Assembly (NCBI GenBank): GCA_951394405.1
Contig: OX596337.1
Location: 1,798,001-1,862,000 of the forward strand
Direction of reading: 5' to 3'
DNA from: Coprinellus micaceus
Taxonomy: Eukaryota > Basidiomycota > Agaricomycetes > Agaricales > Psathyrellaceae
Length of the DNA: 64,000 nt
Shown: piece after piece, positions 58,095 through 64,000 of the stretch
How the letters are laid out: each line of letters starts with the position of its first letter
How positions within the stretch are numbered: position 1 is the first letter of the stretch
Made by a program: the position numbers and the translations under genes
The notes under the pieces: generated by a model
Told to the model about the DNA's origin: nothing
What the model saw: only the letters and a program-made list of their open reading frames with translations
Database searches by the model: none

Positions 58095-59941
58095 ATGGTG
58101 AACTATGGAGGAGGTCTGCTTTCTATTTACCTGCAATTCAGTACTTCGTTGACACAGGAATCGTTCTTGGCCACAGATGAAGTTTCAGCGCTGGTGGTAG
58201 ATATTGGAACCTCTTCGCTGAGGGCCGGCTATGCTGGCGACGACACCCCCAAATCCATAACACCCACATCATTCGGCTACATCTCTGCCCCTGCAGAAGC
58301 AGATGTTTCTATGGCCGATGGAACAGAGGGCGACGAACAAGCTTCTGCGACGAAGCCGAAGTACGCGAACATGTACATCGGTCAGAACGGACCCTCAATA
58401 TGGCGGCCAGGGATGGAAATTGGAAATCCGATAGTCAATGGACTAAGTGCGTACCCTAGCGCTGCTAAACCTCGAAGTAACCTCTCACTATGGTCAAGTT
58501 CACGACTTCAATCCTATCCCTCCACTTATCCGACACGCGCTTGAGGACATTATGAGGGTCGATCCTACCGAGCACCCCATACTGGTAACTGAGCCGGCAT
58601 GGAATACCCCCGAAAACAGAGAAAGGATGGCAGAGATCATGTTCGAGGAATTCAACGTGCCTGCATTCTATATCGCCAACACTGGTGTCCTGAACGCGTG
58701 CGTGGTTCACTCCTGTTGAAGGTCGCGTTGTAGTGACTTCATCCTAGATTCGCAGCAGGGAAGGGATCTGCCCTTGTCATCGACATTGGCCAGAGCGTCG
58801 CTAGCGTAACGCCGGTCGTCGATGGGTTCGTGCTAAGGAAAGGTAGGGAAGCTCACCACCGCCAAGGGACGCAGCCTAAACCCTCCTACCAGGTCTATCA
58901 CACTCCCCGATACCCAAATTCATCCAAAGCCTTACCAAAAGCCTCCTCTCCAACCACCGGAACGTCAACATCGACCTCTGGCCGCACCAACTCATCGCAA
59001 GCAAAATGGCCGTCGACTTACACCAACTTCCACGCTACACTTTGCGACAGGAGAGAGTCCGTCAGACGACGAAAAGCTGGAAAGATTGGGCAGAGCAGAA
59101 GGAGATCGAGGAGTGGATTCAGAGCGTGGCTCAAGTCCCCGAACAAGGCTGGAACGATCAGTGAGTGCACTTCCGCTCCCTGGCATCCTAATCTACACCT
59201 GAACGCGCGTGAATCTCCCTGCTCACAACAAACAGGGTGGTCGCCCGCATGCCCGCCAAAGCATACGAATTCCCCACAGGCTACTCAGCCGTATTCGGCG
59301 CCGAACGATACCAAGTCGGGGAACACATGTTCTTCAACAACCCACAGAACGCTAGCCAACCCAAAATCATCATGGCGCTCGTCTCAGACGCGCTCCGAAC
59401 CTGCGATCCCGAGTTGCGCGGAGTCCTTGCAAGCAATGTCGTTTTGACTGGTGGCGGGAGTCTCCTTACCGGTGTCCTCGACCGCCTAAACATGGAACTC
59501 GGCAGAATGGGCTTTGCTCACGTACGTCTTCCTCTGTCCTCCAACTCTCGCCAAGTTCCGCTCACCAAGTTCCGCTCTTACGCACAGGCAAAGATCCACG
59601 CCCCGGGCAATCCCACCGAGCGGCGATACGGAGGCTGGCTCGGGGGCAGCATCCTCGCCAGTCTCGGAACCTTCCACCAGCTCTGGATCAGCAAGGAAGA
59701 GTGGCAGGTGAGTTCGATTTCCGTTTGCCTCGCCCCCCTCCGGCGTGTCCAGCCTCTATCTCCTTGATGAAACCTCTTGTGCGCCACCTCCTGGTGGCCA
59801 TAGATCAGCGCCCCCTCGCCACTTGATCTAGAGTGTGGATTAGGAGTTTGGTAAACCAGAAGGACTTCTCGCTGACGATATCACCCCTTCTCTTCTTATT
59901 AGGAACACGGCAAAGCCATCGTGGGGCAAAGGTGCAAGTAA
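58095..59941 (+). CDS. ARP4: Actin-related protein 4 (NuA4/INO80/SWR1 subunit)
   Basis: Nuclear actin-related protein shared by histone acetylation and chromatin-remodelling complexes. The start at 58095 encodes MVNYGG, joined after an intron to DEVSALVVDIGTSSLRAGYA (phosphate-1 loop, spelled as in Arp4), GDDTPKSITPTSFGYI, then an Arp4-type acidic insertion, WRPGMEIGNPIVNGL, FNPIPPLIRHALEDIMRVDP, HPILVTEPAWNTPENRERMA, FYIANTGVLNA-FAAGKGSALVIDI, GQSVASVTPVVDGFVLRKG, NVNIDLWPHQLIASKMAVDL, TKSWKDWAEQKEIEEWIQSV, GERYQ-like GAERYQVGEHMFFNNPQNAS, SNVVLTGGGSLLTGVLDRLN and RRYGGWLGGSILASLGTFHQ. It ends EHGKAIVGQRCK. Six or seven introns; the one after RKG (GTAGGG to ACCAG) was checked by frame. Length and insertions match Arp4 rather than actin. 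Confidence 0.95.
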
Positions 59942-61669
59942 ACTGCCCGATTCAGCGGACAATGGAGCAAAGGACTCGGCTCCGCCCAGGAATCAGGATC
60001 CCTACAACCCCCAGAGAAGTCGAAGACGGGAAATGAATGAGGTCAAGAGCCATCCAATCCTTTTCTGGTGGGACCCACCGTCATCATCATCTTGCCCCTG
60101 GACGGGACCTCTCCCTTTTGTCCTTCCTCTCTCCTTGCATCTGCAATTCTTGCTCTCCGAATACTACTGCCTCGTTTTTTTGTTAGCGTTTTTGTGTGCT
60201 CAGGTCCGGGACCTGTGCTGCGTGCAAGCGCTACATAGCTCCCTGCTCTCTAGATCTGTTGTATATACTCCGTCCTTTTTGTCCCCTTGTTGTAATTTCT
60301 CCGAACATATACACTGGTTCCAAACTCAATTGTAAGTGGGCCTCCTTAGCGTGCGGTTCACTATGATGTCTATGTGAGTGACCCTCTAACTCGGGAACGA
60401 TGACGGGCGCTTAATTGAGTCCCAACACTCCACGCCTTGATCGCCTTCCCGAGCCTCACATCTCCCTTCAGATAGCAAAACAACTGGTACATCCGATTCC
60501 ATTTTAAACTTGAAACCGCGAAAACAAAAGGATAGTATGAGTAGCCATGCGGGAGCACGACGCGAAACACAGGGCAGTCAACGCAACGAGAACGATAAAA
60601 CTCGAAGATCGAAGGGAGGAGAGTCGAGAGGATTGGGCTGAGCCTGAATCCCGAGGAGATTCGGAAAGTGCGAGGAAACGGAAGCGGAAGCTACATACAC
60701 ACGATAAACGGGAGTCACACGGGAAGCAAAAGAGTGGGTGAGGTACAATAGTAGTAGTCCTTTATGATGTGGGGGTATGTATGCGGAATCCGGAGGCGAG
60801 GAGTCGATGTTGAGTCCGGGGTATCCTATGGATCCAGTGGAAAGGGGCAGGAGTCCGAAAGGTTCAGTGGAGGCAGTGGAGGAGGGAGACAAGCTTTAGA
60901 CCAATCGTCCCGGGGCCCAAAGGTGTTTGCGAAGAAACCCAATCGTAATTGAAGCGAGGAGTGTCAATATTTAGAAAGTGGGTTATGACACACGTTCGAC
61001 AACACGATAGGAGCTAGCAAGCACATTGGTTTCAGGCTAATCGGGTGGGAACGATAACGAGAAAGGGAAGGGGGAAAAAGTCAAGTCAAGTGAAAGTGAA
61101 TGTAGTGTTGTTACATCTGCCTCCCCTGACTCACACCTAAAAAAAGGGGTGCGACAAGACCAGGAGGAGGTCAGAACAGAGAGAGACGGACACGGACGGT
61201 GACTCTGTAAAGGAGAAAGAACTCTGGAGAATGGAAGTGAAGTGACCCCCATGGGGCGACATACATAAGTAGGAGAAAAGACTGGCGGTGGTTACGTGAC
61301 TTTCTTTTTAATGGACCAAAAAGACCGCAGCTAGCAGAAAGGGGAGGGGAAAAGGTGAGAAAGTAAGACTGTAAAAGTCGGTTGTAAAAGAGAAGAGGGG
61401 GGACAAAAAGAGAGAACCCATTTCTTTGAATCGCGGTTATTCATCGTCCTTCAAGCCGAGAAAATCAACAATCTTTGGTGTCGAGAGGGGAGTGGAAGGG
61501 ATGGTGGAAGATCGAGACTGGATATAAGTGAGAAAAGGCGTCCAGTGAACTGACCATACATATTCCGGTTGTTAGGCGGTGTTTGAGTGGGGGAGGGGGC
61601 GAAGGGGTTTCACACATTGTCAACGTGGATAAATCGAAAACTCCGAAGAGTCTGAACGACCGGCGAAAT
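59942..61669. other. 1.7 kb between convergent genes
   Basis: The plus strand is T/C-rich up to about 60330 (3' region of Arp4) and strongly purine-rich from about 60580 to 61600, which on the minus strand is the pyrimidine-rich 3' region expected of the next leftward gene. No open frame above 105 codons and nothing recognised. Confidence 0.5.
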
Positions 61670-63195
61670 TTAGTACGCCTCGATGATGTCCCTCCTTTCC
61701 CTCGCGTCCATCAAAGCACCGAGGCCACCAATGGCCTTCCTCCTAATACGGCTGGCAAAATTCTTTGGCCCAAGTTCTTCAGTGCCCGACGGAGGCCCAC
61801 GGGGCTGCCTGGTCGGTTGGCTCACCATCCTGTGGTGGACGACAGAGGCGGTCGGGTACTGTTGAAGTTGAGTCTCAGAAGAATTGGTAGACACAGGTCT
61901 TCCAATGCCGAGGCCCTCGTACAACTTCTTGGATGCTTCTTCGCGCGGCGAGAGGGGCATCTCGTTGGACGAGGACGATCGGGGAGTGGTGGGGGAGGAT
62001 GACTTGACAGACGATTCGGAGGAGTGGGTGTCCGCATCTGTATCGTCATCGGTGGTGTCGATGGTCACAGCAGGGATGGGCTGGGAAACGGCGGCGCTGA
62101 ATCGGAGAGGCTGAGGGCGGAACTTGGGCCCACTAGCGCTGTTCGAAGTGGGCAGCCCGGGAGGCGGGGAAATACGCCGAGTCTCAATGGGAGGGGGAGT
62201 CACCTTGACCGCTGGGGAAGTGACGGAACGATTGCCGCTCAAGACCGAGTTGTTGTTACCTCCACGTCTCCAACTCGAGGCAGCATCGGACTTTGACTGA
62301 ACTGGCACGGCACCGAGGGACGTGCCGCCGCTGATGACGGTGGTTCCGCCCGGGGTTGGTGGAGGAACCTGGGGGGTAGCACCGTTCTCTTCGACGTGAG
62401 CGCCGGGGGCTTGGAGACTGGAAGAGCGGCTGCCAAAGCGCCCACCGAGAGCGGCGGTCATGGGGACCTGGTCATCGGGCTGAACACCGAGCCCAAGTTG
62501 AGCCCTCAACTGGTCAGCCTGGTTGGCCCTGCGCTGCTGAGCGCCGAGGGTGGCTGATCGGAGGTCGAATTGCTGGTTCATGGGGCCTGCAGTAGCGGGG
62601 GGATTGTAGCCGACGCTGGTGCGGCGCTCGCGGGCTTGAGCCTGCGCCTGAAGCTGCTGCTGGCGCTGGGCTTGAGCGAGCATCTCGGCCTGGAGTTGCT
62701 GGGCCTGCTGAACCTGGAGCGCCTGCGGGTGGTCTGTGATCAGCGGCTGGACATGATGATGTGTGAGAAAAGAGGGTTTTTGTGTACCTGCTGAAGCTTG
62801 AACATTTCAATCTGGAGCATCTGCATCTGCATGGCGTTCTGGGGGGCGTACTGTTGCTGCTGCATCATGTTAGGGGCGAAGCCGGGGCTGAAGGGGACGC
62901 TATTTGGGTTCATCATGCGGGTCTGGTGCTGGGAGAAACGATTGTTGGGGCCATCGACGGCGGCGGTGAGGGGCATGGCCCTGTTGTAGACGGGCTGCTG
63001 AGGGGGCAAATCGACAAACTGGTCCTCCTCCTCCTCGTAGTAGATGTTTGGGTTGTTGTAGGAGGCCATGCGGGGGACATTGAAAGAGCCGGTGGGAGCA
63101 GCTGTGTGGGGGACATTGAGGGAGGAAGAACGGACACCGCCTGTGCGCAGGCCGGCGAGGAGAGATGCGCGGTTGTTGGGGTTTGCGGTAGACAT
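61670..63195 (-). CDS. Low-complexity Gln/Ser/Pro-rich protein, function unknown
   Basis: Two exons, 63195-62788 and about 62752-61670, joined as MFKLQQ to PLITDHPQALQ; the protein is about 495 residues. It starts MSTANPNNRASLLAGLRTGG, then has VPHTAAPTGSFNVPRMASYN, an EEEEDQF patch, Met/Gln runs (NMMQQQQYAPQNAMQMQMLQ), a Gln/Ala coiled-coil-like segment (AQRQQQLQAQAQARERRTSV), a long Ser/Pro/Thr stretch, and a conserved-looking C-terminus REEASKKLYEGLGIGRPVST and RIRRKAIGGLGALMDARERR. The opening NRASLLAGLRTGG and closing GGLGALMDARERRD are the only ordered parts. Possibly a post-transcriptional regulator given its Gln-rich nature, but that is a guess. Similar unnamed proteins are common in basidiomycetes. 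Confidence 0.82.
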
Positions 63196-63485
63196 TGTGG
63201 TGGCGAACGATTACGCTGGAGGTGTTGATTATGGCTGAAAGTAGGAGAACTGCGGGGAGTGAGTGGCAGGCCAGGCTGAAAGCAAGAAAGAGGAGCGTAC
63301 GGGGATAGAAATGGGTGGCCTCTCTGGTGGCAATGGACGAAAAGCGATTAAAGAGCAATACGATTTGATATATAAAAGAGGAGAACCAATACAAGAGATG
63401 AAAACAACCAGAGCCACACAGATGAGAGAGAGAGACAACCCCCAACACCACCCACCCGCTCCCATCACACGCCTGCGACAAACAC

Positions 63486-64000
63486 CTACAAATACTTCTT
63501 CGCACTGGCCCGCACGCGTGCATCGAACACTCCGCTGCGAATCGGCGTGTGCGCGCTGTGGAAGGGATTGGCCAGCGTCTGCGCGGCTCAGCAATGTAAT
63601 TGTTCTCTGCACAAAGAGAATGCGCACCTTGACATACAGCTCCCATACGTCCATGAAGAAGCTCCGGATCCCATCGTCGTTCTTGCTTTCGTGCAACAAT
63701 AGAAACTTCATGTCTGCCCCAGTCAGCACCTCATCCAACAATTAGCAGCCAAAGCTTACTTCCAGGCGTCACAAACGCAGACACCGTCCACTCGTTGAAT
63801 TTATCCACCGCCTTCAGGTACCTGCTCCCAGCCAGTCAGTCTCCCATCTTATCTCCCATCCCGATTCCACGCACATCCCGCCGTCCTTCCGCATCACATC
63901 CTCGATCGCGTCCAAGCTCGCATTCGCAATCATCTGTATCACATGCCGATCCTGCCCGCCCCCCACCCGGGTCGGCCCACTCCCCGTCGATTGCTGCGTC
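63486..64000 (-). CDS. TRS20: TRAPP subunit Trs20/sedlin, 5' end outside the window
   Basis: Core subunit of TRAPP complexes, exchange factors for Ypt/Rab GTPases in ER-Golgi and autophagy traffic; it adopts the longin-like sedlin fold. Visible from the right edge: an exon with HVIQMIANASLDAIEDVMRK and DGG, joined to YLKAVDKFNEWTVSAFVTPG, then MKFLLLHESKNDDGIRSFFM and DVWELYVK, and the last exon TLANPFHSAHTPIRSGVFDA and RVRASAKKYL, stop at 63486. Human and yeast homologues share IxHAxLDxVEE, KFNEWxVSAFVT, FLLLHE and PFY/FHxxxxPIxSxxFDxxV. A Gly-rich, Gln/Ser insertion (TGSGPTRVGGGQDR) precedes the first visible helix. Three introns in the visible part. The C-terminus is complete. Confidence 0.93.

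Noticed and set aside
63229..63741. 170-codon minus frame over the last Trs20 exons
   Set aside because: It reads through the last intron; the spliced frame gives the conserved PFHSAHTPIRSGVFD ending.

Overview
The window looks like fungal nuclear DNA from a basidiomycete, most likely an Agaricomycete. Genes are split by many short (about 50-70 base) spliceosomal introns and lie in compact divergent and convergent pairs. The proteins are eukaryotic housekeeping types plus fungal families: a Zn2Cys6 regulator, a class E P450, Sch9/Sck-type kinase, Aim32, Ivy1-like BAR protein, and a multi-spanning membrane family I know only from Agaricomycetes. No rRNA, tRNA, CRISPR array or clear transposon was found.

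Layout, left part. 1-1568 (-) enolase, missing its last exon. 1569-7167 has no recognised gene, though a short-exon gene of unknown function may lie at 5556-6300 (-). 7168-7635 (+) small Tim17-like membrane protein; 7749-10174 (+) Sch9-type AGC kinase. 10175-14292 has nothing recognised. 14293-16523 (+) P450 with ten exons. 17957-19418 (-) Aim32-like and 19685-20760 (+) Sir5-like sirtuin are divergent; the sirtuin frame breaks by one base near 20122. 20987-21541 (-) mitochondrial-type protein, 21748-23785 (-) acyl-CoA dehydrogenase, 24264-27575 (-) Zn2Cys6 factor.

Middle part. 28604-29460 (+) nuclear poly(A)-binding protein, 29834-30363 (+) mitochondrial ribosomal protein bL19, 30817-32956 (+) Ivy1-like protein, 33649-37221 (-) mitochondrial aspartyl-tRNA synthetase, 37395-38445 (+) F-box protein. 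38446-44723 is sparse, with two tentative small genes.

Right part, very dense. 44724-46537 (+) RNA polymerase III subunit RPC34; 46580-47668 (-) phosphopantetheinyl transferase; 47930-49364 (+) Mak32-like PfkB protein; 49438-50089 (-) NC2 beta; 50230-50684 (+) SmF; 51230-51935 (+) DUF2423 protein; 52103-54136 (-) membrane protein; 55209-57850 (-) Erb1/BOP1; 58095-59941 (+) Arp4; 61670-63195 (-) low-complexity protein; 63486 to beyond the end (-) TRAPP subunit Trs20/sedlin.

Functionally this is core gene expression (Pol III, NC2, SmF, Pab2, Arp4, Erb1), mitochondrial translation and metabolism, and nutrient signalling, with no evident metabolic cluster. The most unusual signal is splicing. 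Five introns in five conserved genes need GC-AG borders, and the last intron of SmF needs AT-AC borders, to give the conserved protein. Several gene-poor stretches may hide genes made of exons shorter than 150 bases.
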